A stretch of 64,000 nt of DNA from Verticillium longisporum (lineage: Eukaryota > Ascomycota > Sordariomycetes > Glomerellales > Plectosphaerellaceae), in the NCBI GenBank assembly GCA_019188255.1, contig JAETXT010000004.1, forward strand, positions 2,232,001 to 2,296,000, written 5' to 3'. This document shows positions 33,203 to 43,200 of this stretch, one piece after another. The position numbers and the translations under genes were made by a program. Below the pieces are notes generated by a model. That model worked only from the letters and a program-made list of their open reading frames with translations, did not search any database and was not told where the DNA came from. Each line of letters begins with the position of its first letter. Within the stretch, counting starts at the first letter, position 1.

Positions 33203-34856
33203 ATGGAGACTCTTTCAAAAGAAGGTCAATTATTCCTTGCTATCCAAGCTATGGACAATGACCCGAACCTAAGCGCCCGGAGTGCTGCGAGGATCTACAC
33301 CGTCCCCTTAACGACGCTCCTCCGACGCCAGAAGGGCAAACCCTCCCGACGCGAAAGCCCGCCCAATTCTGCCAAATTAACAGTACTAGAAGAGAAAACT
33401 ATTGTCGAATATATCCTTGACCTAGATGCGCGATCTTACCCTCCCCGGTTGGGTGAGGTCGGAGATATGGCGAATCGCCTGCTTGCCGACCGTGACGCGC
33501 CACGCGTCGGGAAGAACTGGGCCGCAAACTTCGTCAAACGGCAACCAGAGCTCCGGACGCGTTTCTTTCGCAAGTACGACTACAAGAGGGCCCAATGCGA
33601 AGATCCGGACGCGATAAACGCGTGGTTCCGCCTCGTGCATAACATGATCGCCAAGTACGGCATCCAAGAGGCTGACATGTACAACTTTGACGAGACCGGC
33701 TTCCAGATGGGCGTTATCGCCAACGGAATGGTCGTGACCAGTTCGGAAAGACGGTCCAATGTGAAGATGAGGCAGCCAGGCAACCGGGAATGGGTTACGG
33801 TGATCCAGGGCGTTGGCGCGTTGGGTTTCTCCGTCCCGCCGTTCATCGTGGTTTCGGGCAAGTACCACCTCTCGAGCTGGTACCAGGACGACGCGATTTC
33901 TCGCGACTGGAGAATCGCAACATCTCCAAACGGCTGGACGACGAATGATATTGGTCTGGAATGGATTCGGCATTTTGACAGGCATACAAAGTCCCGTACT
34001 TCGGGCGGTTATCGCCTACTGATCCTGGATGGCCACGAAAGTCACCACTCGGTCGACTTCGAACTCTACTGCAAGGAGAACAACATCATCACACTCTGTA
34101 TGCCTCCTCATTCGTCACATCTACTCCAGCCTCTCGATGTTGGGTGTTTTGGCCCACTAAAGAAAGCATACGGTCGGCAAATCGAGGATAGGATGAGGGC
34201 GGGTACAACGCACATCAGCAAAGAGGACTTCTTCCCGGCGTTTTCGGCTGCATTTCAGCAAGCAATGACAGAAAAAACATCCAGGGAGGCTTTCGAGGAG
34301 CGGGGCTTGTCCCCCATAACCCGGAAACAGTCCTGTCAAAGCTGGATGTGAGGTTGAGGACGACGACGCCTCCGGGGACGTCCCACGGGGAGCGTGATTC
34401 TTGGGTCTCTAAGACGCCCACTAACCTGCTCGAGGCAGGTTCCCAGACTGACTTCATCAAAGGGCGAATCTCACGCCACCAGGGAAGCTCCCCAACGTCA
34501 ATTTTAGATGCTGTTGACTATCTTGCGAAGGGGACGCGGGGTGTTATGCACCAGATCGCTCTTTTGAAGTCAGAGGTTATGATCCTTCGAGAGGAAAATG
34601 CTACACTAAGCCGACGCCGGAGGGCCAAAAGCTACGTCTCCGGGAAGGAGGAAGCATGGCTGTAGGCGAGGGACAGGACAAGATTGCTCAGAAGGAAGTA
34701 GATATCCAGATAAAAGAGGAAACGCTGCAGAACCCGGGTCCCGCGTCGTGGTCCCAGCCGAAGAAACGATGCTGTAGCGTATGCGGGAAGACCGGCCACA
34801 ACGCGAGAACTTGTCAGGTAGCTATCTCATCGTCTGCAAAAGACGAGGAGGAGTGA
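33203..34856 (+). CDS. Fot1/pogo-family transposase (DDE superfamily), frameshifted
   Basis: Cut-and-paste transposase. The N-terminus has helix-turn-helix regions (psq-like, about residues 10-45, then a CENP-B-like segment to about 125). The catalytic triad is visible: D163 in YNFDETGF, D276 in LILDGHESHH and D312 in HSSHLLQPLDVG; 35 residues separate the last two (DD35D). The first open stretch ends at 34351, but the typical continuation (PHNPETVLSKLDVRLR) follows in the next frame after a one-base loss near 34309. A second loss in the A run at 34627-34630 separates the final part, which ends in a CSVCGKTGHNARTC zinc knuckle usual for this family. With both restored the protein is about 551 residues. 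As read, the copy would not make full-length enzyme; the breaks may be real decay or the same sequence-error type seen elsewhere in this window. Confidence 0.88.
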
Positions 34857-34917
34857 TTTTAATTGATTTACGGCGTTTGGGTTGAGGTTTTCCTCGGAAT
34901 GTTTGTCGGGTCGGGGT

Positions 34918-34963
34918 GAAGTGAACCACTCGCATGGGTGAACCACTCGCTTGTGGATTACGT
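34918..34963 (-). repeat. Right terminal inverted repeat of the transposon
   Basis: The reverse complement starts ACGTAATCCACAAG and holds two copies of GCGAGTGGTTCAC, 45 of 46 identical to the left repeat. It is followed directly by TA, the duplicated target. Confidence 0.93.
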
Positions 34964-35660
34964 TAATCATTCGCCACTTGTTGATCTTGACGCACCGCCA
35001 CATCTCGCTGCCATTGCGGGGTCTCGGGCTAGTCCCAAGGAAGACTAGCGCCAACCAGAAAGACCTTGAAAACGCGAGGCCGAAAAAATTCCCAAGCTTC
35101 CGACTTCTTTCTTTGCCCATCACCAGCAAAATCGTCAAGGTCCAGCGACCTGTGACGTTTGCCCATTGCGCTGCCATCGCGCATGCAATGGGTAATGATC
35201 TTTACTAGATCTGTCGATTCTACTTACATTCAGCTCGGTGTGACTGTATTTCTCTTAAAAGGTTTGTCTCCGATTCGCGATTTTCTTTCCTTCCTTCCCA
35301 CCCCCACGCTCTATATGATGAACACGACAGACACCACAGGGATTCCTCATGCAGAACAAACTATGTTGATTCCGGTGCAATAGTTTCAGCCTTGTCTGAC
35401 CTATGAGCCAAAGCTTTTCTTCGCTGCAGGATTTTTTCTGTCTTGACCTCAGGCTAACTCACTATTCTTAGGTAAACGTAATCAATCACTAATCTCTCTC
35501 ACGCGCGCTCCCGTCGACTGCCACACAATATGAGGAATCTTTGAACGACAGGCGGACAAAATGATGCCTCGTCGGCCGTCCATTAGCAGCAGCGAGGACT
35601 TACAAACCTTGTGGTGGGCGGTCTGGCGGGGTTTCTTGTTGAAAACTCGTCAGCTGATTG

Positions 35661-35705
35661 TGATGCTGCTTCGCGCATTGATGCTGCTTCGCGCATTGAT
35701 GCTGG
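35661..35705. repeat. 18-bp tandem repeat, 2.5 copies
   Basis: The unit TGATGCTGCTTCGCGCAT occurs twice in perfect tandem at 35661-35696, followed by a partial third copy. Within the minus-strand frame it would encode a repeated six-residue CAKQHQ pattern, but there is no good evidence that it is translated. Confidence 0.85.
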
Positions 35706-35706
35706 T

Positions 35707-36120
35707 TTACATGTCGTACTGAGACGGAGGGCTGACATGGACAACCAGGTAAATTACATACTTTGGATCTCTTCGTTCTGTCGTTAGACAACGCTCGCTA
35801 CAATGATGAAACGTCTTTTTATTGTATTCACACTGTTTGATCGACTTTGCTTCGGCGTCGTCGAGATGAACAAAGTTAACACTTGCTGATCTTTGAGGTA
35901 TTTGACGTTGTTCCTCTCCAGCGTGACCATGTGCTGACAATCGACCTAGCTTTTTTGGACCTTTTTCGTACCGAATGTTTGCGATCCAGAGCCCTTGCTG
36001 ACCGCAACGACTCAGGTATTCTTGTCGATGCATCGCTGGAACTCGTAGCTGTGGTATACTTGTAGGTTTCCTCCACTTTGCTTCCTTTAACAACCAACCT
36101 CGCCCACTTGAGGATGACAT
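35707..36120 (-). CDS. Possible small ORF, unrecognised
   Basis: A 137-codon open frame on the minus strand starting MSSSSGRGWLLKEAKWRKP. The other two minus-strand frames also show open, protein-like stretches over the same bases, so this may be a decayed gene read in pieces. No domain, signal peptide or membrane segment is evident. It lies in the AT-richer pocket next to the transposon. I list it only because the pocket has no other candidate; it may well be non-coding. Confidence 0.15.
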   Translation of the reverse strand: MSSSSGRGWLLKEAKWRKPTSIPQLRVPAMHRQEYLSRCGQQGLWIANIRYEKGPKKLGRLSAHGHAGEEQRQIPQRSASVNFVHLDDAEAKSIKQCEYNKKTFHHCSERCLTTERRDPKYVIYLVVHVSPPSQYDM

Positions 36121-36399
36121 CCTTTTATTATCTTTCTGAGTTCACCATGATTGATAAACTTCCTGTTCACCTTGGAGAACTGAATCATACTGGGCACAAC
36201 ACGTCATGTCATGATACTCTTCATCGAGACCGCAACTGACCATGTGCTCAACAGACAAGCAACAGTTCACGGACGGTGGCCAGAGCTTTTATGATGCCAA
36301 AATTCAATTCATATTTCCAAGAACCGCGCTGTTCCCATTTCCAATATTTCTCGTGAAACACGTAACCTCGCCGTGATGTACAGCGAGATATTGAACGCT

Positions 36400-37818
36400 C
36401 TACTTCTTCAGCTGCAACCTCGCGTTCCAGGCCACAATGCAGCGGATGAGATCCCAGTCGTCATGCGCGCCGACCCAGTCCGTGACGACAATGCCCGTAG
36501 CCGCCTCGCCGACCTTGAGCTTCTTGACGCCCTTGCCCTCGTCGCCGTGGCGCATGCAGAGGTACTCGACGACGGCCGGGTTGACCTTGGCAGCGATGCG
36601 CTCGGGCCAGCACGTGGCGTTGAAGAAGTTGCTGGCGCTCAGGAAATTGACAAACAGCGGCGACACGGCGTCCTTGTCGTAGCCTTCGGCGCCGGGGGCG
36701 CGGAACAGGGCCTCGGCGGCGCGCTCGAGCTGGGCGTGGCTGTAGCTGATCTTCTTCTCAATGTTGGTGCTCTGGTCGACCTCGTAAAAGTCCTGCACGC
36801 GCACGAAGCCGCCGCCGCCCGTCTTGCCGTCCTCGCAGTTGTCGGGCCAGTGGGCGGCGTCGATGCCGATGCCCTTGCCGTCGTTTTCCGACTTGTTGAC
36901 GCTGTCGTCGCAGTGGAAGCGGCGCATGAGGACGATCTTGCCGCGGGCGTCGCCGAGGACGGGGATCTGCGGCTTCGTGTACCAGCGGTTGGAGTTCTTC
37001 TTGATGTAGCGGTCGCGCAGGTAGCGGGACATGTCGTGGTCCGAGCCCTTGCCGGTGCCCTCGCGCTTGATGGACATGATGAGCGTCTCGGAGGGGTTGC
37101 GCTCGAGGAAGGCGTAGACCTCGGTGAGTAGGTCGGCGAACCACTTGGTGCCGGTCAGAGAGATGGGGAAGACCGAGTGGACGAGGGCGAGGTTGTCGTT
37201 GTCGGGGGTGGCCGAGACGCGGATGTCGAAGAAGCGCACGCCGTTCTCGAGCTGCTCGGTGATGCCGACGGCCTGGCAGCGGACGGACGGGAGGGCCGTG
37301 TAGCAGGTGGGCGCATTATGGGTGCCGGGGATGGAGAGGAAGGGCAGAGGGTAGCTGTCCTTGAGCTCCTTCATCCAGGCGTGGAGATTCGAGGATGACA
37401 TGATGGCCAGGAACTGATGGCGCTCGATGTACACGGCCGTGAATTCGCGCTTGTCGTCCTTGGTCAGGCGCGTCATGACGACGGACCTGTCCGACTTGGA
37501 GGGTGTGTCGACCTCGTACCACTTGCCGTCGCACTCGAACAGCAGACGCACAACCTCCTTGTCCTCCTGCGGAGCTGGGAAGTCGGTGCCCTGGGCAGAA
37601 AAGGCATTGATCTTGATGTCGACATCCTTCTTCTCGCGCGCCTCACCTTCAGGGTGAATTTCAGTGGAATTGAAGCTTGTGGCGTTGAGGAGAGACGTAA
37701 TATTGCCAATGGCGTTGCCGAGGGTGCTGCCCGTTGTGACCTGCTTGGCCCCAAAGCGCTCGACACGTTTGAGGGTCAAAGCCTGCACCGTCAGGTTGCG
37801 AATGGTGATGTTGGGCAT
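36400..37818 (-). CDS. PI-specific phospholipase C X-domain protein
   Basis: Single exon, 472 residues. The C-terminal two thirds is a bacterial-type PI-PLC X domain: FLSIPGTHNAPTCY holds the first catalytic histidine (H167), RFFDIRVS the calcium/inositol-site region of the fold (D198, R200), and LALVHSVFPISL the second histidine (H214). ETLIMSIKREG and GKIVLMRRF follow as core strands, then DAAHWPDN. The N-terminal 150 residues (MPNITIRNLTVQALTLKRVE) look like a beta-rich domain found before the X domain in other fungal members. No Y or C2 domain is present, so this is not the eukaryotic signalling PLC. Such enzymes cleave phosphatidylinositol or GPI without needing calcium. No clear signal peptide is visible, so the cellular location is uncertain. 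Confidence 0.85.
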   Translation of the reverse strand: MPNITIRNLTVQALTLKRVERFGAKQVTTGSTLGNAIGNITSLLNATSFNSTEIHPEGEAREKKDVDIKINAFSAQGTDFPAPQEDKEVVRLLFECDGKWYEVDTPSKSDRSVVMTRLTKDDKREFTAVYIERHQFLAIMSSSNLHAWMKELKDSYPLPFLSIPGTHNAPTCYTALPSVRCQAVGITEQLENGVRFFDIRVSATPDNDNLALVHSVFPISLTGTKWFADLLTEVYAFLERNPSETLIMSIKREGTGKGSDHDMSRYLRDRYIKKNSNRWYTKPQIPVLGDARGKIVLMRRFHCDDSVNKSENDGKGIGIDAAHWPDNCEDGKTGGGGFVRVQDFYEVDQSTNIEKKISYSHAQLERAAEALFRAPGAEGYDKDAVSPLFVNFLSASNFFNATCWPERIAAKVNPAVVEYLCMRHGDEGKGVKKLKVGEAATGIVVTDWVGAHDDWDLIRCIVAWNARLQLKK

Positions 37819-38788
37819 CTTGAGTGCAGCGGTGATCCGTCAATGACACGACAGGTGGTGATGGTGGTAGCGGTGGCGGCGGTAAGGTGCTGGTGGAGGG
37901 GGAGGGGGAGGGGGTTGCACAGGTCAAGAAAAAGGAGGGGCAAGTCCACAGCTGAAGGATGAAGCTCCCTCAACTTTGTGAGGGGATTTCGGCGCAGGTT
38001 ATCTGAGATCAGCAATTGGGTGGTTCACAAAATCCTCTCTGCGAAAGACCCTCTCTCCGCAGTCTTTTGGTTTCGCAGCTGGATCCTAGCAACCTCGGGC
38101 TTGGGGCGACGTCGGGCAGGCCGGGAGCAGTCAATCGATGACAGTGGAGGGTCTGGGGACGGCAAGCTGATGAAGCTAAGGTACGTCAGTCCATGAGCTT
38201 GTGGAGCTCTCCAATGGCGATGGATGAGAGACGATGCCTTGGAGGGTTGGCGCCGGCGTGGCCCTGGCGCGGGGTGGTGTGCCTTTTACCTCCCATTGAT
38301 TTGGGATGGCGACTGTAGGAATCGAATGGGATGTGATCTGCTCCTTGGTTCAGCTGCCAGAGTAGAGGCTGCCCCAATTGAGTCGATCGTGGCAGTGTAC
38401 ATGAGGGAATCGGAACGGGGACCCTGGAAGAGCTGAAGAACCCCCCCCTTAGCCGTGCCCCCCCTTGTCGCGAGGCCCGCAAGGACCGGTACGGTCCAGC
38501 CCTGCCAACAAGTGGCATGGGTTGCATCCAACATCTCTTGGTAGCGAAGAGCAAGCACGCACTTGCGTCGTCTTCCAGTTCAATCAAGTATGCCCACTCG
38601 TGGTACGTCAGCCTGTTACGACGGTGTGGGCGGGGACGACTTGGCTGTGATGTGCATGGAGCAAAGCCTCCTCCTTTACCAAGAAAGTCGGAAAACAAAT
38701 GAATAGACAGACAGACGCCAGCCAGCCAGCCTGCAGGCGTCAGAGCAAAAAAGAACGAAATCCCTCTCCAGAAGAGCCAAAAAGACTA
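37819..38788. other. Intergenic: PI-PLC-like promoter and tRNA 3' flank
   Basis: Close to 1 kb with no recognisable gene. Just upstream of the PI-PLC start is a C/T-rich tract on the coding strand (about 37885-37935), typical of promoters here. A T5 run on the minus strand at about 38780 serves as terminator for the tRNA. Confidence 0.6.
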
Positions 38789-38880
38789 GGCGCCATCCGG
38801 GGATTGAACCCGGGACCTCTCGCAAGCCATGCTTCAGGGTGTGACCCTAAGCGAGAATCATACCACTAGACCAACGGCGC
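38789..38880 (-). tRNA. tRNA-Pro(AGG) with 20-nt intron
   Basis: The minus strand reads GCGCCGTTGGTCTAGTGG at the 5' end and CCGGGTTCAATCCCCGG ATGGCGC at the 3' end. The seven-base acceptor stem, D arm (GGTCTAGTGGTA), anticodon stem CTCGC/GCGAG and T arm all pair. The anticodon loop is TTAGGGT with anticodon AGG at 38846-38848. A 20-nt intron at 38825-38844 sits one base 3' of the anticodon, the canonical place. A T5 tract downstream on the minus strand gives Pol III termination. Confidence 0.93.
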
Positions 38881-39349
38881 GTTTAGAACAAATTCCTAAC
38901 TGAGTCAGGAGCCGGTCGATGGGAAACGGAGCAGAATTAGCCGTATATGTACTGTTTGTAGCTGTCTGACGCAACTCCCCCTCGCCACGGAACCCCTCAT
39001 CACAGATGAACGTGACCAAACGCTATATATTCGTGAACAGATGGAGAAGAGTGATTAACGGTACTCAAGATTGCCTGAATATGTCAGGCATGATTTCATT
39101 ATCTTGTACTCTTTTGCTACCATTTCCTGAAATCAAACCTGGGGGCAAGGTCCGTTATCCGTTCGTTTCCCCTTCGACTTTCTGTCACAACATGACGAAA
39201 CAGCAGCAGCAACTGGCTCTTATTATGAACTGCTCTTAAGTACAAAGAATGACTTTCCCCATATATCAAGCACACGCTGATACGATGTCTTTCGTGTAAA
39301 GATACTAATTGTCATATGCTCCTGTCTCAATTCTTTCCTTGACTTGACT
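38881..39349. other. Intergenic spacer between tRNA and the next gene
   Basis: No gene seen. It contains the upstream flank of the tRNA and the 3' flank of the minus-strand gene ending at 39350. Confidence 0.6.
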
Positions 39350-40270
39350 TCACAGCGCCGACTGACCCTGGCTACGTGCCCTCTTCGAGGCAGGCAGCTG
39401 AGGCTCGCAATCCATCTCAGACGCGCTTCGACGTCGCGAGGGCGTTGCACTCCTGCTAGAGTCTTCCGAGCACCCGCCCGACCCCGTCGTCCTGTCTACG
39501 GCTGTGGCTGTCGAGCTGACGCTACCAGTGCGCTGCTTGAGGTAGGTTGCATGGCGGTTTCTGAGAACGTCCGCAATGATCGACTCTGTGCCGACAATAT
39601 TGTGGGAGCCCTCGACCGTCATGCCGGCGTCGACCTCAATCTTGACAGGTCGAGGGCGGCCGTCCTGGTCGATCATCGGAATGCCGCCCTCCATGACGGT
39701 GCTGCTCTTGAAGGCGCGGACGATGGCTTCTGCGACAATGGCAGCCTGATCACTGGGGGTGCTGGGCAGGGCCACGAGGTTGTTATCTCGCGAGACGTTG
39801 ACTCTCGTCGAGATGCGCAGGTTGATAGGGGACAGCTCCTCAAAGGGATCGTCGTCGGGATCAGGGGAGGTCAACATGGTGGCGGAAGGCAGGGGGGCGG
39901 CCAGCAGGCGGTGGCCAAGCTGGCGGGGACTGCCGCTTGGGATGCTCATTAGGGTCGCTGCAATGCCTTCCTGAAGACGCGTGGGCATAGGGGGGCTATA
40001 TGCGGGAGGAAGCTCCTGTCGGGCAGATGGAGTACCCTCCTTTGGGGCTTCAGGCATTCTTTGCGGTCTCGTACAGCTCGACTGTGGGGCGAGATGACCC
40101 GGCATATGCCTTTGGGGCTGTTGAGGTGACAACAGCAGTACTTGTTGACGATGAGGTTGTTGTTGTTGCTGCTGCTGCTGCTGTGACTGTTGAGGATTCG
40201 ATTGGTCGGAGTCTTGGGGTGGAATGGCGGTGACCTGATGCTGGCCTGAGTTATCCATGAAGGGAAACAT
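39350..40270 (-). CDS. Conserved fungal protein of unknown function
   Basis: Single exon, 306 residues from ATG 40270 (a second in-frame ATG lies at 40258). The first 130 residues are disordered, Gln/Pro-rich with a nine-glutamine run. The only folded-looking part is about residues 145-245: INLRISTRVNVSRDNNLVAL, AAIVAEAIVRAFKSSTVMEGGIPM, DQDGRPRPVKIEVDAGMTVEGSHNIVG. It has beta strands with an NN turn around a helix, a pattern I associate with uncharacterised ascomycete proteins. The tail is Ser/Arg-rich with a KRAR nuclear-type signal (ASKRARSQ). It could be a nuclear regulatory protein, but nothing shows this directly. The frame is intact. Confidence 0.65.
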   Translation of the reverse strand: MFPFMDNSGQHQVTAIPPQDSDQSNPQQSQQQQQQQQQPHRQQVLLLSPQQPQRHMPGHLAPQSSCTRPQRMPEAPKEGTPSARQELPPAYSPPMPTRLQEGIAATLMSIPSGSPRQLGHRLLAAPLPSATMLTSPDPDDDPFEELSPINLRISTRVNVSRDNNLVALPSTPSDQAAIVAEAIVRAFKSSTVMEGGIPMIDQDGRPRPVKIEVDAGMTVEGSHNIVGTESIIADVLRNRHATYLKQRTGSVSSTATAVDRTTGSGGCSEDSSRSATPSRRRSASEMDCEPQLPASKRARSQGQSAL

Positions 40271-43200
40271 GCTCGACTTGTCGACGTTGAGAGTTGGAGT
40301 GAGGTCTTGGGACTTGAGTGAGGCCTTGATATCTCGTCGTGATGCTCAAGGTACAGAGCTCGCTACGCAGAAGACTGAACAGGGGGAACAAAATACGTCT
40401 AGCTTGTGAACATAGCCCGAGGATATGTGAGGGAAGGGGAGGGGTGCTATATATGTTCGTCAAGAGGTGGTAGGGCCCGCGTGTAAACTGGATGAGTATT
40501 GATCAGGTCACTCACTCGCTGCCTTCAAGCCCGAACAGTCAAGCAGATCCAATCTTTCGGCTAGCCGCCTGACTCAATCTTCAGCGACCTGGGTACAGGC
40601 AGTCATGCAGACAGGTAGCTGCCCGGGGTTGATTTTGGTGAGAGGGCGGGGGGGTGAGTGTACAAACATGCTCCGTTTGTAGGTACAGGTATTCTCAGGC
40701 GCTTTGGCGTTTCGAGGCTGTTCAGATTCACCCTTAGCAGCTCCCTTCGTATACTCCCTGCACCCCCGCCCACCCCACCCTCTCGTAGCTCTTCCAGGGT
40801 GCCATGCCACGCCACTGCCGAGCAGAACTCAAGCAAGAAAAAAACAAAAGAAGGAGAGCAAGAGCGGCTCACTGCACAAGGGCTGCTACAAGTGTGACGC
40901 ACTGACTGCCCTCGCACATCCCAACTTGAGATTATCGGACGATGAGATGGGCAAGGCAAAAGGAGCCTTCATACGCCACGGAAAAGTCGCCTTCTCCAAA
41001 CAGCTCCAGCTGATATGCTACTCGTCAAGTGAGGTTCCCCCGGAACAAGTACACCAGGGCGTATTGTTCGTGTGTATGTTTTGGCTCCTATTCATGCAAT
41101 TGTCCGGTGGGAAACCAACACCGTCTCCTGATCTGACCACTCCAGTACGTCAGGCCTTTCGAGTCAACAGGTCTGAATAGGTAGCATGGGGCGATCAGGT
41201 AGCCAAGATGACAACCCTGACTCCGCCGTGTCTCATACGGCAGCCATATTCCAAAGTCAATAACAGCCAGGCCAGCTCAAAGCTCATGTGTGAGAGATGA
41301 CACGTCCTGCCCCGTCCGTTCGTTCCTTCAGGGCCCACAGACCACATGGCCTGTCCCGAGAATAATAGGAAGAAAGGACTCCGTGTCTGGTCTCAGGACA
41401 GTTCCTTCCGCATGGGAGATGAACAGGCCAGTATACCTTGCATAAGGTACCTACCTAGGTAGGTAAGGCAGGTACCGTACCAGGTAGCGGGCGGTGAACT
41501 CGAGATGCCTCTGCTTTTCAGCTTATTGGCAGGCAAAGCGGCCGGGCTCTCGACAAGCCACAGAGCCGCCGTTGGCCGCAATGGCGTTCTGTATCAGGAC
41601 CCATTGTCCTCGGACAAGACTCCGGATGATGGGGCAAATGAGGCAGGAGAAGAAGAAGGGGTGTGTGGGACAGCTTCCTATTGTTGCTGGCAGCCACTTC
41701 CTATTGTTGTCGGGATCGGGGTGGGGTTCGAGCCTATTGTGCCCCAAATACGGCTTAGCAGGTGCGTTAGTGGGGGTCCATCCTGCCTTCGCGGCTCCGG
41801 CAGCAGGCACGGCTGGCGGGCGCGAGAACCAGTTCCCCGGTGTCTCACCCACAACCTCTCTGCCTCCACATTGACCACATCCCCCCTCCCTCGCCTCTGT
41901 TGCGTCACCAGGCAGCCGACAACGCATTTCGCACACTAATCCAAAATACCCGAAATACATGACCGTCATCCTTTTCACCGGTCTCTTCCCTGCTTCATTT
42001 TACTGATCACATTTAACCGCTTCTTACGCCTTGTGGCTCGACCTGACAATTGGACTCACGCCTCGAACGCCAACTCTGCACGCCATCACTATCGCCGCAC
42101 CCTGAAGTCCAGACCGATTTGAAGACACTACAGACTGAGTCCGCGAGGATCCGCATGATCCAAAATGGCCTTGGCCTGAGATGGTGCACGAGCGACCCAC
42201 GTTATACGTCTAGGCCGTGGTGAACCCGTAATTTGATCGTACCAAGACAAACCGTGTTGTGAGAACTAGGCACCATTCACGCAGACATCGGCAGATGGTT
42301 CCTCTTACGATTACCTAGGTACCGTTGAACGGAGTATGTCCAGCAGCTACTGCAAACGTGCTCATGAGCACCATAAGCCCCCACCCTAAAAGATCCTATT
42401 CATCTCATTCACTCATCGATGCCAGCCATCATTCAAGTGAATGCTCAAACTCCAAGCCCACCAACCAGGAGCAACAACAGAATTCCACTGCGAGTCTGTG
42501 GCTCCCCATCGGTCCGATATTGACGCACCCAGCAGCCTTTTTTGCTTCTTTTGCTTTTGCTACGAGGTGGCCCCAAACACGCGTCTACATGCTGACAGCC
42601 TGAAGGCAGAGACCTACAATGGCTTGCCGCTCGCTTGTCTTCTCTATTGTTTTTTTCTCTTTCGATCGTCAGAAAGCTTGACGTGGCATGTATGCTTGAC
42701 ATGTCACTCTCCGGCGGCCAACCGACTCGACAAAATCTTGCCATGCCTAACGATCAAGCTTGGTCCCTCCACAAATTTAGCTTGGCACGCATGGTTTTTG
42801 GCGACGAAGCTAACGAGCTCGATGTCCGATTCAGGATCAGCTTCGATCGAAAGCTAGACGCTCACCCTCACGCCCCCGTCCCAGAACCATCACATCGGTA
42901 CGAGTCCGTCTTTCACGGATTCGCGCTGTTTTAGCTCGTGAGCTGCGAAGGTGTGTGACTTGCCCCGTTGTGGCTGTTACCTTAAGTTTCTCGTTGGAAA
43001 TTGGCGAGGCGCGTCACAGCCGCACGACACCCTACTGACCCCATTTTCTGGACCGGTCCCGCGATGGAAGGCTCCGGAGTCTCGGTAGTTTCTCTGATCA
43101 CACGTCTTTCACTGCTTGTATGGATAGCCTCGTCAAGCCATGAACTAGTATACCCTTTGTTAGGGCAGGTCTAAACCAGTGGTGACTTTCCAAAGCCCTC

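Larger units (their letters stand above)
33105..34963 (+). mobile_element. Fot1/pogo-type Tc1-mariner DNA transposon, complete with TIRs
   Basis: The 1859-bp element is bounded by 46-bp terminal inverted repeats (33105-33150 and 34918-34963) that match at 45 of 46 positions, and by TA on each side (33103-33104 and 34964-34965), the target duplication of this superfamily. It carries one transposase gene. Size, TIR length and the DD35D transposase place it with fungal Fot1-like elements. Near-identical TIRs imply recent insertion. It lies 128 bases upstream of the start codon of the minus-strand gene at 31700-32977, so it occupies that gene's promoter region. Confidence 0.93.
34966..36399. other. 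AT-richer gene-free pocket after the transposon
   Basis: No recognisable gene. Base composition is visibly more AT-rich than the rest of the window. It includes an 18-bp tandem repeat at 35661-35705 and a 137-codon open frame on the minus strand at 35707-36120 of unknown standing. This looks like accessory or decayed sequence between the transposon and the PI-PLC-like gene. Confidence 0.55.

Noticed and set aside
33203..34351. Transposase considered as a domesticated host gene
   Set aside because: Intact TIRs, TA duplication and frameshifts show an ordinary mobile element, not a preserved host gene.
42441..42857. 138-codon plus-strand frame with hydrophobic stretch
   Set aside because: The hydrophobic part comes from a T-rich tract; overlapped by a frame in the opposite direction.
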